From positions 186,001 through 250,000 of IMG/VR virus record IMGVR_UViG_3300044712_002668: a stretch of DNA of 64,000 bases; one strand, written 5' to 3'. Made by a program: the position numbers and the translations under genes. Origin of the DNA: a virus. Numbering within the stretch: position 1 is the first letter of the stretch; each line of letters opens with the position of its first letter. The notes beneath the pieces are model-generated. The model did no database searches and was not told where the DNA came from. It saw nothing but the letters and a program-made list of their open reading frames with translations. This document shows, piece by piece, positions 1 through 7,876 of the stretch.

Positions 1-2
1 AA

Positions 3-695
3 ATGCTAAGCTTGCTTGTCAAGCTACTTAGCAAACAAAAGGTATGTATCCTATCCGGTGCTTCTTGGAAGCAGATAGAGAAACAAATTATTTCATATCT
101 TCCTACAAAAGATATCAACATACTAAATAATTTGTATGTACTACCAACAGCAGGAGCTAGTTTATTCCAATATTGGAATAAGTATGGCTGGGTAGCTATT
201 TATCAGAACAAGCTTGATAAACATGAGTCTGATAAAATTTCCAAGGTACTTGAAAAGTATTTGAAGCAGAATTCTCTATCTGACAGGTTGTGGGGTAAGC
301 AGGTGGAGAACAGAGAGTCTCAAGTAACTTTGTCTTGCCTTGGTCAAAAGGCCCCGCTTGATGATAAGGAAAATTGGGATCCTGATTTTTCCAAGCGTAA
401 AGCAATTGTTTCAGAGTTAGTAAAAGAACTGCCTAATTTTGACTTGCGTATTGCTGGGTATAATTCAATTGATATTACCCCAAAGGGTATTAATAAACAC
501 TCTGGACTTCATCAGTTGATGAAGCATTTGCATATCAGCAAAGATGAGGTTGTATTTGTTGGTGATGCAATTTTCGAGGGTGGTGTTGACTATCCTGTAG
601 TTGATATCGGTATTGAGTTTGTAAAAGTAACTTCTATTGATGAAACCAAGAAATTTTTAACTCAATTGCTTGTGGTAGCAGATAAGGCGGCATAA
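3..695 (+). CDS. HAD-IIB phosphatase, phosphomannomutase-like (5' partial)
   Basis: Haloacid-dehalogenase superfamily phosphohydrolase, type IIB, closest in layout to eukaryotic-type phosphomannomutase. Visible: a CILSGAS segment (motif II region) near residue 15, a cap segment with GYNSIDITPKGINK around residues 150-163 and the motif IV block VFVGDAIFEGGVDYP near 182-196. The family's first motif (DxDxT) is missing, and the first residues match the region just after it, so the true start lies left of the window and the ATG at 3 is internal. The substrate cannot be told; a sugar phosphate is likely from family. It leads a rightward operon with NadE-like and IF-1 genes. Confidence 0.7.
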   Translation: MLSLLVKLLSKQKVCILSGASWKQIEKQIISYLPTKDINILNNLYVLPTAGASLFQYWNKYGWVAIYQNKLDKHESDKISKVLEKYLKQNSLSDRLWGKQVENRESQVTLSCLGQKAPLDDKENWDPDFSKRKAIVSELVKELPNFDLRIAGYNSIDITPKGINKHSGLHQLMKHLHISKDEVVFVGDAIFEGGVDYPVVDIGIEFVKVTSIDETKKFLTQLLVVADKAA

Positions 696-697
696 CC

Positions 698-934
698 ATG
701 AGAGCAGATGAGTTTTCAGTTTGGTACCATGCCTATATGGCTGGTATCCAGGCAAGAGGTAGTTCCTCTCAAGAGATTGATGCTGTTATTACCGATGCTG
801 TAACAGTTGCTTCTGTTGCCTTGGAAAAATACAAGAAAGTTGATATCGATACCGATAAAAACAAAATGATGGAAAAGGCTTTACAAGATACTGTCAATAA
901 AATATCCGAAAAGTTATCAAGTATAAAAGGTTGA
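698..934 (+). CDS. Small helical hypothetical protein
   Basis: Not recognised. 78 residues, predicted mostly helical, with a lysine/aspartate-rich second half. Its ATG follows the stop of the upstream HAD gene by two bases, so the two are probably translationally coupled. Confidence 0.6.
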   Translation: MRADEFSVWYHAYMAGIQARGSSSQEIDAVITDAVTVASVALEKYKKVDIDTDKNKMMEKALQDTVNKISEKLSSIKG

Positions 935-945
935 TAATTTGATAT

Positions 946-1061
946 ATAAGCGGAACGCGAGTTTAGAATCACCATTAGTATAATGGCAGTACGGTACTCA
1001 TATGAGTACCAGTGCAGGTTCGAATCCTGTAGGTGATTTATACAAATTTCGTTCCGCTTAT
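946..1061 (+). ncRNA. Frame element E0: two-part RNA stem enclosing a tRNA-like core
   Basis: Perfect 12-bp inverted repeat ATAAGCGGAACG (946-957) and CGTTCCGCTTAT (1050-1061) encloses a tRNA-like sequence. The repeat ends in the AACG/CGTT signature shared by ten frames on the other strand at 16.2 and 26.4-28.8 kb, is followed inside by CG, and its right arm is preceded by TTT, as in those frames. The second stem would be AATCACC/GGTGATT (967-973, 1032-1038). It is the only copy on the + strand. Confidence 0.6.
968..1038 (+). tRNA. Unusual tRNA-like gene, 8-base anticodon loop, anticodon unclear
   Basis: Canonical T arm (GCAGG, TTCGAAT, CCTGT), D loop with GG, and acceptor ATCACCA/AGGTGAT with one A.A mismatch. 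The anticodon stem pairs only as GGTAC/GTACC around an 8-base loop TCATATGA, or as a longer GGTACTC/GAGTACC palindrome, so no normal anticodon position can be set; CAT is possible. It lies inside frame E0, which may supply extra stems. Confidence 0.5.
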
Positions 1062-1076
1062 TTATTTAAGGGTTAA

Positions 1077-1274
1077 ATGCAAGATGAATTTCTTAGAGAG
1101 AGAATATCAGCTGTTGGAAGTTATGGTAAAATACTAGAGATAGTATTTGATGATATGTATAGGGAATTTGAAACGTCTTATAATAAAAAATTTCATAAAC
1201 TTGGGAATCTTCATTGTATAATAAAATACAAAGATATAGATGATAATGTAATGTTTTATTGTGTTCCAAGGTAA
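1077..1274 (+). CDS. Hypothetical protein, 65 residues
   Basis: Not recognised. Short protein with charged N-terminal half and a C-terminal strand-rich segment. Its 3' end overlaps the possible upstream GTG of the NadE-like gene, consistent with an operon. Confidence 0.5.
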   Translation: MQDEFLRERISAVGSYGKILEIVFDDMYREFETSYNKKFHKLGNLHCIIKYKDIDDNVMFYCVPR

Positions 1275-1275
1275 T

Positions 1276-1929
1276 ATGTCAAGCGAAAAAGTTTCTTTGG
1301 ATATTAGTTCAATATCAAATTGGATTTGTAACTATGCAACTTCTTATGGTAAGGATACATTACTAGTACCGTTTGATGGTTCAACAAATTCTGCCGTTGT
1401 AACCTGGTGTTGTTTACAATCAACTATATTAAAAACCGGTACACTTAAAGTATTATCTGTTGTTCCTAATAATGAACAAGAATTGTTCAAGAAAATATTC
1501 AATCATTCATATGCTGAATTGCCTGGGAGCCAACTGTATTATCATTCTCTAGAATTAGCTAAAAATTCAAATGGGATATGTGTTGGATGTGTTGATAAAA
1601 CATATGGTTCTTTATATCGTTCCTATAAAAAGTACAATGAGTATTTAGCTGATATTCAGCCTTTATATGATTTCCTATATTCTGAAATTGTAGAGATGTC
1701 AGAGTCTTTAGGTTTCACAAAGAACATTGCCCCGCTTGATTACAGAATATATGAATGGGCTTTACAGCAAGAATCGTATTATAAGATTATTACATCGCTA
1801 GATGCCCCAAATAAATCTTATAAGTGGTATACTTATACAGAAGAACAAAGGTCATTTATTGCAAAAATGCACCAGAGAGAAAAGAAAACAAAACATAAAG
1901 AAATAAAAGTTCCTTACTTCAAAAAATGA
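1276..1929 (+). CDS. NAD synthetase (NadE)-like PP-loop protein
   Basis: Resembles ammonia-dependent NAD+ synthetase, which amidates deamido-NAD+ with ATP. The PP-loop SGGxDS region appears as FDGSTNSAVV near residue 40, and a block GCVDKTYGS...KYNEYLADIQPLYDFLYSEIVEMSESLG (about 115-160) matches the NadE segment that reads KTE..lGy.t kyGD...DI.Pi..LyKt.V. The SGG is altered to DGS, so activity is uncertain. ATG at 1276 is preferred over GTG 1261. ATGA overlap with the next gene. NAD supply would suit the NAD-consuming KptA encoded at 36.9 kb (inference). Confidence 0.65.
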   Translation: MSSEKVSLDISSISNWICNYATSYGKDTLLVPFDGSTNSAVVTWCCLQSTILKTGTLKVLSVVPNNEQELFKKIFNHSYAELPGSQLYYHSLELAKNSNGICVGCVDKTYGSLYRSYKKYNEYLADIQPLYDFLYSEIVEMSESLGFTKNIAPLDYRIYEWALQQESYYKIITSLDAPNKSYKWYTYTEEQRSFIAKMHQREKKTKHKEIKVPYFKK

Positions 1930-2384
1930 GCATATTAAATAAAAATATAGCAAGTGCCAAAGCGTTTATATCTGATGGTATTTTTCAACATGTAGTTGGT
2001 TATTGTAAGCTGATTCCAACTGATAATTGGAGAACTTGGCACGATCATGATGGGAATAAAATATCTATCATGGAGAATAAGACGGTAAAAGTTTTTAATA
2101 AAAAAGCATTAAACTTTACACATGATATATTTAAAAAATCAAAGCCTGCAATTATTGTAGAAAATAGTTGCTGGCTTTGTTCTTTGTATAATAAAAATCA
2201 TAAATATGATTATTTGACTGGTAATGATAATATAATAAGATGTTGTTATTATTTAAAAAATGAATGGGTTTGTAACCAATCCCCGATAGAAAACGGGTAT
2301 CAAGAGATACATGACGTAATTAAGCGTTATATGTACAATATAGAATTTGATAGTAGATACAAGATATTAGTTAAGGAGTTATGA
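1926..2384 (+). CDS. Hypothetical protein, 152 residues
   Basis: Not recognised. Starts within the stop of the NadE-like gene (ATGA). Contains several cysteines and tryptophans (CWLC near residue 80, CCYY near 107) without a clear zinc-binding spacing. Ends directly before the IF-1 start, whose ribosome binding site AAGGAG lies in its last codons. Confidence 0.6.
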   Translation: MSILNKNIASAKAFISDGIFQHVVGYCKLIPTDNWRTWHDHDGNKISIMENKTVKVFNKKALNFTHDIFKKSKPAIIVENSCWLCSLYNKNHKYDYLTGNDNIIRCCYYLKNEWVCNQSPIENGYQEIHDVIKRYMYNIEFDSRYKILVKEL

Positions 2385-2615
2385 GTGGCATCAGATGATA
2401 AACCAAGAGTAGAAGGCTCGATAGAGGCAGCTAGAGGAAACGGATTTTTTGTAGTTGGAGTATTAACTGAAGTTGGTACTGTGACACAAGTTCTGTGTCA
2501 GTTGTCTGGTAAAATGAGGACTCATAATATAAAAATAGTGGAAGGGGATAAGGTTGAAATAGAACTTGATCCTTACAACATGTCAAAAGGTAGAATAATA
2601 TATAGGAAAAAGTGA
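2385..2615 (+). CDS. infA: Translation initiation factor IF-1
   Basis: Phage copy of IF-1, the S1-fold factor that binds the 30S A site during initiation. 76 residues, full family length. Recognisable landmarks in order: [38 protein letters not shown] and the C-terminal [11 protein letters not shown], matching the E. coli LSGKMR...GDKVTVEL...YDLSKGRI pattern. Start is GTG at 2385, preceded by AAGGAG at a normal distance; no ATG is available in frame. Overlaps the macro-domain gene. Phage-encoded IF-1 is uncommon and suggests the phage adjusts host translation along with its large tRNA set. Confidence 0.93.
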   Translation: MASDDKPRVEGSIEAARGNGFFVVGVLTEVGTVTQVLCQLSGKMRTHNIKIVEGDKVEIELDPYNMSKGRIIYRKK

Positions 2616-3124
2616 TGAAGAAGCCAAGTAATTTTATCCAAAAGGGATTGTTGAGATTTATAGAAGGTGATGCTACAAACCCTACTGGTAGTAGTATGCA
2701 ATATATTTTGCAGGTTTGTAATGATGATGGTTTATATGGGGCAGGATTTTCAGGGGCGCTATCTAAGAGATACCCTCAAGTTGAATCTGAATACAGAAAG
2801 TTTTGGAGAAACAAGTTTGGTAAACTAAAGCTTGGAGAGATTCAGGTTATACAAGTAAAGAGCGATGTTGCTGTTATCAATATGATCGCTCAAAAGGGTG
2901 TTGTTTCCAAAACAAATCCAATACCTTTAGATTTGAAAGCTCTCAAAGAATGTTTATCAAAGGCTGGTACAGAAATCAGCGATAACTCTGCGTCAGCTCA
3001 TATGCCAAGAATTGGCTGTGGTTTGGCTGGAGGTAAATGGGAAGATGTTCAACCGTTAATAGAAGAAGAGTTATTGAAACGCGGGGTAAATGTTACAGTA
3101 TATGATTTACCAGAGGAAAAATGA
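2612..3124 (+). CDS. Macro-domain protein, Poa1/TARG1-like ADP-ribose-1''-phosphatase type
   Basis: Macro domains bind ADP-ribose; this subfamily includes yeast Poa1 (removes the phosphate from ADP-ribose 1''-phosphate, a tRNA-splicing by-product) and human TARG1. Visible: GDAT near residue 19, the loop [17 protein letters not shown] (34-50), and [22 protein letters not shown] (132-153), equivalent to the RIGCGLD...W..V..LI block. 170 residues, a bare macro domain. Overlaps IF-1 upstream and the next gene downstream by ATGA. Its substrate would come from KptA (36.9 kb) after ring opening; that pathway link is inference. Confidence 0.85.
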   Translation: MMKKPSNFIQKGLLRFIEGDATNPTGSSMQYILQVCNDDGLYGAGFSGALSKRYPQVESEYRKFWRNKFGKLKLGEIQVIQVKSDVAVINMIAQKGVVSKTNPIPLDLKALKECLSKAGTEISDNSASAHMPRIGCGLAGGKWEDVQPLIEEELLKRGVNVTVYDLPEEK

Positions 3125-3342
3125 ACTCTGAATATAAACCAATTCTTAAAAATGCTTTGGTTTCTCTATTTGTTTCTATGAACGATTTTGTCAAGGAACG
3201 GATAAGAATTACAAAAGAGGATCCTGAGGATTATATTATTTCTATTTATCCAGAATTTTCTGTATACAGAAAAGACAATAAAAAGGTTAGTAGAAAGGTT
3301 CTAAATAGTATCAAACGAGGGTTGGAAAATCGTAGTCAATAA
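3121..3342 (+). CDS. Hypothetical protein, 73 residues
   Basis: Not recognised. Basic C-terminal half (KDNKKVSRKVLNSIKR). Translationally coupled to the macro-domain gene by an ATGA overlap. Confidence 0.55.
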   Translation: MNSEYKPILKNALVSLFVSMNDFVKERIRITKEDPEDYIISIYPEFSVYRKDNKKVSRKVLNSIKRGLENRSQ

Positions 3343-3359
3343 TTTATTATATTGTTACA

Positions 3360-3902
3360 ATGGATTATAATAGAATTTACAAGTTCGCTGATATTTTTGA
3401 TGACTCTCTCAACGAAGCTGAAAGGTTTGAGAGTGGTTTGTCAAGCGAAACACATGATACCAATACAGAATCTATTCTGTCCAAGTTGGATATTAATTTC
3501 CAACCAATTGCTCGTAATTTTTTAAATGAAGCCGAAAAACGTTTGGGTGTAAAATTAAAGGTTACTGAGGGATACAGGGATAATAAGATACAAGAGAAAT
3601 ATTGGAAAAAGGGAAGGGATGATAAGGGTAATATTATAAACCAAGCAGAGGTTGTAACAAATGCAAAGCCCGGAACATCCCTTCATAACTATGGATTGGC
3701 AATAGATGTTTTGCCAGTTCAAAAACTTAACAACCAAGAAGCTGCTACGTATTGGCCAGAATTCGGTAAGCTTGCCAAAGAGATGGGTTTGATTTGGGGT
3801 GGTGACTTTAAAGGTCTTAAAGATTATGGTCATGTCCAATGGAAATTGATGTCTGATATTGCAAAGGGTAACTATAAACCAACACTGCCCTCAGGAGTAT
3901 AA
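3360..3902 (+). CDS. M15 D,D/L,D-carboxypeptidase-type endolysin (VanY-like)
   Basis: Zinc peptidase of the M15 family, cutting peptide bonds in peptidoglycan. The metal site is complete: SLHNYGLAIDV (about 109-119) carries the His and Asp ligands, and DYGHVQW near 160 carries the last His with the HxW signature. An N-terminal 50 residues precede the catalytic fold and begin with an IYKFADIF motif that recurs at the start of several unrelated proteins in the window. Followed immediately by an amidase gene, so the pair is probably a lysis or tail-associated muralytic module. Confidence 0.88.
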   Translation: MDYNRIYKFADIFDDSLNEAERFESGLSSETHDTNTESILSKLDINFQPIARNFLNEAEKRLGVKLKVTEGYRDNKIQEKYWKKGRDDKGNIINQAEVVTNAKPGTSLHNYGLAIDVLPVQKLNNQEAATYWPEFGKLAKEMGLIWGGDFKGLKDYGHVQWKLMSDIAKGNYKPTLPSGV

Positions 3903-4628
3903 ATGGGTTGTATATATGCTGTAGATAAATCTTTTGATATAGGTTGTAATGTCATAAAATGGGATGATCCCAACGGTTTTGATTTTACAGCAAAACATAA
4001 TTACATTAGACGTGATAATATATCATTTGACGAATTGTCTAATGATATCAAACAGTTTACAATACACTGGGCGGCTTCTTATAGAGCGAAGGATGTATAT
4101 ACAGGTCTTAATGCCAGGCAGTTATCTGTGAATTTTATTATAGATGATGATGAGGATGAAAATGGGTACGCTACCGTGTACCAGTGTCTGGATCTGAAGC
4201 ATGGAGCTTGGAGTCAGGGAAGCGGTTGCAACGGGATTGGGGCCGGTGTTGAGATAGCTTATATGCCTGATGCCTGGGACCATCCAAATCGTTACAGCGA
4301 GGCAAACAGAGGGGCTCACGGGGTACCGGACCATGAGGTTACTATGGGCGAGGTCCATGGAGTAAAGCTCAAGGTATTCTTGCCAACCGAGGCTCAAATA
4401 AAATCTTTGGTTCAGTTGATATGGGGTTATACAAATTTGTTCCCAATACCACTGACTTTTCCAAAAAAGGAAGATGGTTCTTATATTCTTACAACACTGC
4501 CAAATCCAACAGAGTTTTCTGGTCTATTGAATCACTACAATATCAACAGGCAAAAGGTTGATACTGTCGGTCTTGATTTGGCAGATATTGAATCTAGACT
4601 TTCGGCACAAACAGAGCTTGGATATTAG
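3903..4628 (+). CDS. N-acetylmuramoyl-L-alanine amidase, Amidase_2-like
   Basis: Zinc amidase that removes stem peptides from the glycan strand. Family features: an FTIHWAAS strand with the first His ligand near residue 55, VNFIIDDD and ATVYQCLDLKHGAWSQG (substrate groove with a second His) around 80-115, GIGAGVEI near 122, and a late His in LLNHYNINRQKVD before GLDL. 241 residues with little extra at either end. ATG follows the M15 gene's stop by one base. Some ligand assignments are by analogy. Confidence 0.8.
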   Translation: MGCIYAVDKSFDIGCNVIKWDDPNGFDFTAKHNYIRRDNISFDELSNDIKQFTIHWAASYRAKDVYTGLNARQLSVNFIIDDDEDENGYATVYQCLDLKHGAWSQGSGCNGIGAGVEIAYMPDAWDHPNRYSEANRGAHGVPDHEVTMGEVHGVKLKVFLPTEAQIKSLVQLIWGYTNLFPIPLTFPKKEDGSYILTTLPNPTEFSGLLNHYNINRQKVDTVGLDLADIESRLSAQTELGY

Positions 4629-4810
4629 CGCTTGTTTTTCTTGAATAATTCCCAGCATTGAGGACATCTCCATTCTGGGAATTTTTCATTTCTTATTTTA
4701 CGTATAAACAAACGCCAACCCATTAAACTTAAAAAAGTAAAGTTCCCGTTTGTTTTAGGGGATAATAAACCACAGTCTTTACATTCGTATTGAAAGTTAT
4801 TATCATCCAT
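4625..4810 (-). CDS. Small zinc-ribbon protein
   Basis: 61 residues with two CxxC knuckles (YECKDCG near the start, WRCPQCW near the end), a typical treble-clef or ribbon arrangement. ATG at 4810 is chosen because longer readings run into the tRNA-Ser gene directly upstream. Converges on the amidase gene, overlapping its stop by four bases. Confidence 0.6.
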   Translation of the reverse strand: MDDNNFQYECKDCGLLSPKTNGNFTFLSLMGWRLFIRKIRNEKFPEWRCPQCWELFKKNKR

Positions 4811-4811
4811 G

Positions 4812-4897
4812 CGGAGAGCAGTGGTACCGCCCCACAATCCCATCAAGGATCCATTCGGTTTCCAACCGAAGCTAGCATCTCATCTAGTTTACTCTCC
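4812..4897 (-). tRNA. tRNA-Ser(GGA)
   Basis: Acceptor GGAGAGT/GCTCTCC with G73, anticodon arm TTCGG-TTGGAAA-CCGAA (anticodon GGA, codon UCC) and a long class II variable arm. The T loop reads GGCGGTA instead of TTCGAAT. Its 5' end overlaps the end of the upstream nuclease-like gene by nine bases. Confidence 0.75.
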
Positions 4898-5374
4898 ATT
4901 TAATATATATACCAAACTATCTAGTGGTAGTAAATTTTCTTTACTTGTTAAATAAAAATTATCCCAATACTTTCTTGTGTTATCAAATTTTCTTTCAACT
5001 TTCCATTTGTCTCTATTGCTTGTGTCTATCCATAGCATAGATCCTGTAATCCTCGATATCATTATATAAGCAAATGGGATTTCACTTCTTCCTGTAAATT
5101 TTTTTACAGTATCAATTATAATTGTATCGTAAGGGAATGTATTAGGGGATGTGAACCTTTCTTTTCTTGATTTTATTTCAATTCTTTTTGAATTTACTAT
5201 TAAGTCTTTTGTTTCAAAAAACTTATTAGCATCGCTTATATTTTCTCGAAACGCCATAGGAGGCATCTCAATACTGAAACCATGTAACTTGAAAAATGTT
5301 GCTGGCAATTCTTGCCACTGAAATCCATCAGTGAGTTCTTTTTTAAATAGCTCTGTATTTTCAGACCATTTCAT
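4889..5374 (-). CDS. Hypothetical protein, possible PD-(D/E)XK nuclease fold
   Basis: 161 residues. A segment DLIVNSKRIEIKSR (about 57-70) fits the D-x(n)-ExK pattern of PD-(D/E)XK nucleases, followed by a strand TIIIDTVKKF; this is suggestive only. ATG at 5374 is preferred because AAGGAG sits just upstream, inside the end of the neighbouring gene; the longer reading begins with TTG. The 3' end runs into tRNA-Ser(GGA). Confidence 0.6.
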   Translation of the reverse strand: MKWSENTELFKKELTDGFQWQELPATFFKLHGFSIEMPPMAFRENISDANKFFETKDLIVNSKRIEIKSRKERFTSPNTFPYDTIIIDTVKKFTGRSEIPFAYIMISRITGSMLWIDTSNRDKWKVERKFDNTRKYWDNFYLTSKENLLPLDSLVYILNGE

Positions 5375-5376
5375 AA

Positions 5377-5832
5377 TTACTCCTTCATCCAATGAATAAC
5401 CATATCAGCTAATTCTTCTACAGATTCCGCAGGATATAAATTATGTTCCTTCCAGAATATCCAATCTAAATAATCGAAACTGTTTTTAGACTCTGGATTT
5501 CTTCCATAAAAGATACCATCTGTTTTGAGATAAGATCCGAATTGAACCATTGATTGAACATCTTCTGGTTTATCAAACCAGAAACAAACTACCTGGGATA
5601 GGAGCATATGAGTTCTATCCCATTCATAATATTTTTCAGAATGGTTTATAGTTAAGTATTTATTGGAAATGATAGTAGTTTTTATATATGATTTTACAAT
5701 TGCATTGTAAAATTTATCATGCCAATTATTTATGTTTTTGGAGGCTAGGAAAATGGTACCAAGACCACTTGTCATATTTTCTTGTGAGATAGAATCTGGG
5801 AAAAATATTCTATGTACTTTTTCTTGGTTCAT
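5377..5832 (-). CDS. Nucleoside 2-deoxyribosyltransferase-like protein
   Basis: Looks like the second NDT-like family: FLASKNINNWHDKF near the start matches the FLAGP...W nucleotide-binding turn; YEWDRTHMLLSQVVCFWFDK (about 68-87) and MVQFGSYLKTDGIFYGRNPE (about 95-114) match the E-W...L..ad.ilFW and EfG.y..sgk.v.yG.P blocks. Members move or remove bases from deoxynucleosides or cleave related N-glycosides. 151 residues. ATG at 5832 is preferred over the upstream GTG, which lies in a terminator hairpin. Confidence 0.6.
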   Translation of the reverse strand: MNQEKVHRIFFPDSISQENMTSGLGTIFLASKNINNWHDKFYNAIVKSYIKTTIISNKYLTINHSEKYYEWDRTHMLLSQVVCFWFDKPEDVQSMVQFGSYLKTDGIFYGRNPESKNSFDYLDWIFWKEHNLYPAESVEELADMVIHWMKE

Positions 5833-5833
5833 A

Positions 5834-5860
5834 ACAAAAAAGCCCACGCTATCGTGGGCT
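5834..5860 (-). terminator. Rho-independent terminator between tRNA-Ser(GCT) and NDT-like gene
   Basis: Read on the - strand: 8-bp perfect stem AGCCCACG/CGTGGGCT with a four-base loop followed by TTTTTTG. It ends the tRNA-Ser transcript and isolates the gene downstream. Confidence 0.8.
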
Positions 5861-5872
5861 CTCGACTATAAG

Positions 5873-5961
5873 CGGAGAATACAGGGGTCAAACCTGTAAG
5901 GCCATTACAGCTCGCCTCTTTAGCAAAGAGGTTCCGTCGTCAGCTTTCGGATTGATTCTCC
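5873..5961 (-). tRNA. tRNA-Ser(GCT)
   Basis: Acceptor GGAGAAT/ATTCTCC, G73, anticodon arm CCTCT-TTGCTAA-AGAGG (anticodon GCT, codons AGC/AGU), long variable arm. T stem ACAGG/CCTGT encloses the unusual loop TTTGACC. Confidence 0.8.
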
Positions 5962-5966
5962 AATTA

Positions 5967-6596
5967 TCAGATTTTTTTACGTGCTTGTTGTAAAAGGTAT
6001 ATGTGTCCTTCACTCTCACTTGCCTGTGACATAATCAAATCATCAAGCCCTAATGTAAGAGCCTCTTTTTCCTTTAATCTGTCATAGACTTTCTTTGCAA
6101 TAATTTGAAAAGAATGTTCTGCAGATATTGAAGATTCAATATGTTTTTCTGGAACGCCTTTATCTTCTACAATGAAGTGTTCGGCAAATTTCCCAACCAA
6201 ATCTTGGTGTACAAGCTCTCCACAAAGACCAACAACTCTTTCACCGGCATCATCAGCCATTCCTGTAGCATCTTCATATAATTGTTTGAATAATAAATGA
6301 AGACCATGATCTGTTGTTTCAAGATGATTCTGGTGGTGAACTAAATATAAAGCCCTAAGCATAGCAGCATATACTGAAAGTAATTCACAATCTTCTGCAT
6401 CAAGTTCTTTAGAAGGTTTTTGTTTACCTATAAAGCTATCAAGTATGTTTTCAGAAATAGCTGTTAATTGACTGTTGGTTGGTGTTCGTTTGGAATTTGA
6501 AACACGTTTTACAGCCCATTGTAAACGTTCCTCAGAATCATCTTTCAATGGTTTTGTGGACGCTGCATATTTGAATAGGGTATCAAAGCTTATCAT
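5967..6596 (-). CDS. Dps/ferritin-like protein
   Basis: Four-helix ferritin-like protein. The segment from about residue 85, ALYLVHHQNHLETTD...LHLLFKQLYED, is the Dps helix A-B pattern in which His and Asp/Glu residues form the intersubunit ferroxidase site; further helices carry DDAGERVVGLCGELVH and acidic residues. 209 residues, longer than typical Dps by an N-terminal extension of about 60, which begins FDTLFKYAAS, the KFA/KYA motif seen in other proteins here. Probable role: iron or DNA protection, perhaps packaged; function inferred. Confidence 0.7.
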   Translation of the reverse strand: MISFDTLFKYAASTKPLKDDSEERLQWAVKRVSNSKRTPTNSQLTAISENILDSFIGKQKPSKELDAEDCELLSVYAAMLRALYLVHHQNHLETTDHGLHLLFKQLYEDATGMADDAGERVVGLCGELVHQDLVGKFAEHFIVEDKGVPEKHIESSISAEHSFQIIAKKVYDRLKEKEALTLGLDDLIMSQASESEGHIYLLQQARKKI

Positions 6597-6620
6597 ATAG
6601 TTAAGTCAGAATAATACCAG

Positions 6621-6694
6621 AGTCCCGCAGGAGAATCAAACTCCGTTAACAGAAACGGTTTTGCAGACCGTCAGATGCATCAGCACAACGGGAC
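6621..6694 (-). tRNA. tRNA-Cys(GCA)
   Basis: Acceptor GTCCCGT/GCGGGAC, anticodon arm ACGGT-CTGCAAA-ACCGT (GCA), T73. T loop TTTGATT. Confidence 0.85.
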
Positions 6695-6698
6695 CTGG

Positions 6699-6770
6699 AG
6701 CGGATAGTGGGACTCAAACCCACAACGTTCTCGTTGGCAACGAGGAATTCTATCATTGAATTATATCCGC
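6699..6770 (-). tRNA. tRNA-Gly(GCC)
   Basis: Acceptor GCGGATA/TATCCGC, D arm ATTCAATGATAGAAT, anticodon loop TTGCCAA (GCC), T arm GTGGG-TTTGAGT-CCCAC. Four bases from tRNA-Cys. Confidence 0.85.
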
Positions 6771-6907
6771 AAATGCTGAGGTAGAATATGAGCAATCTTT
6801 CGGCCTTCATGACCTTCTAGTCCCATATCCCCTTACCCAGTCTGGCGACCTCAACTGTGTCTGTACAAACACACCAATGCATTGATTGGGGGAATCAACT
6901 TATTGGG
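6771..6907 (-). other. Gene-free spacer with tRNA-like and hairpin remnants
   Basis: No ORF. An 8-bp pairing GTTGAGGT/ACCTCAGC spaced like an acceptor stem and a D-loop-like AGACTGGGTAA can be seen, but no T arm or clean anticodon arm, so I do not call a tRNA. A hairpin TGTGT...ACACA with TGTACA in the loop lies upstream. Possibly a decayed tRNA. Confidence 0.35.
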
Positions 6908-6978
6908 AGCGGGCACCCAGGATCGAACTGGGATAGCTAGCTTGGAAGGCTAGAGCATAACCACTCTGCCATACCCGC
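6908..6978 (-). tRNA. tRNA-Gly(TCC)
   Basis: Acceptor GCGGGTA/TGCCCGC, anticodon arm CTAGC-CTTCCAA-GCTAG (TCC), T arm with loop TTCGATC. Confidence 0.9.
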
Positions 6979-6988
6979 ATATACATTA

Positions 6989-7873
6989 TTATATCACAGT
7001 ATTCATATTTTGTTGAAGGTAACCTATATAATATTCAAATGATTCATTAGGTTTCAATTCTCCATCTTCAATTTTCTTTTGAAGAACGTTTCTCAACTCA
7101 CCGATTTTTGGTCCTAATGGAATATTCAGGCTATCTGAAATAGCATTTCCCAATCCCTTTGGGAGATAGGTTGTTTTTTCATCCTCTTGTCTTATTTTTA
7201 TAATTCTCTTTTTAAGATTATCAATACCTCTTAAAATTTTATTTCTTTTACTATCATTACCTGTAGTAATATCAGCTTTAGATAGCTCAAGGATATCATC
7301 CAGGTAAGGACCCATTTCCTTGTCAAATCTTCTTACAGCATTATCTGACCATGAGTCATCATACCCCTCAGTGTACCCAAGATTGTTTATCAAAAACTTG
7401 ATGTGTTCTTTTGTTCCGGGTGAGAAGATATTGTATTTTTTCGCAAACTTCTCAAAGATTTTGGAGCTGTGGTGTTCGTGGTGATGAAACGTTACTTTAC
7501 CATTTTTCCATTCAAAAGTATACGCTTTTCCAAGATCATGAAAAAGCGCAGCCCACCTTAAAGGTACTACTGGTAATGTTTGGTTTACTACCCTTATGGT
7601 ATGCGGCCAAATATCTTTAAATACATTCTTTTCTGTACTGATTTTTTTAGTCTTCTTTAAATTATCAGCATCTTCTATTTCTGGAATAGTGATTGCAAAA
7701 AATCCACATTCCTTTAAAAGATGAAGGGCGATACCTACGTGTGTACCAAGTAATATTTTGTGAAGAAGTGATAAATCTGTGTCTGGTGATAATTCCTTTA
7801 TGTTTGGAATTATACTATTTACAGTTCCATGATTGGCAACTTCTAAAATTTGTATCAATATGTTACTAGACAT
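6989..7873 (-). CDS. HD-domain protein related to the HD half of CCA-adding enzymes
   Basis: Metal-dependent HD phosphohydrolase. RWAALFHDLGKAYTF (about 106-120) has the HD pair and lysine, followed by GKVTFHHHEHHSSKIFEKFAKKY (about 124-146), the pattern found in the C-terminal HD domain of E. coli-type tRNA nucleotidyltransferase. The nucleotidyltransferase head (GGxxR, DxD) is absent, so it should not add CCA. In E. coli the HD part has 2',3'-cyclic phosphodiesterase and phosphatase activity, which would fit RNA end repair; that role is inference. Lies inside the tRNA array next to tRNA-Gly. Confidence 0.7.
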   Translation of the reverse strand: MSSNILIQILEVANHGTVNSIIPNIKELSPDTDLSLLHKILLGTHVGIALHLLKECGFFAITIPEIEDADNLKKTKKISTEKNVFKDIWPHTIRVVNQTLPVVPLRWAALFHDLGKAYTFEWKNGKVTFHHHEHHSSKIFEKFAKKYNIFSPGTKEHIKFLINNLGYTEGYDDSWSDNAVRRFDKEMGPYLDDILELSKADITTGNDSKRNKILRGIDNLKKRIIKIRQEDEKTTYLPKGLGNAISDSLNIPLGPKIGELRNVLQKKIEDGELKPNESFEYYIGYLQQNMNTVI

Positions 7874-7876
7874 ATA

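Noticed and set aside
6771-6907. A tRNA with TGAGGT/ACCTCA acceptor
   Set aside because: Acceptor-like pairing and a D-loop-like run exist, but no T arm or anticodon stem-loop fits.
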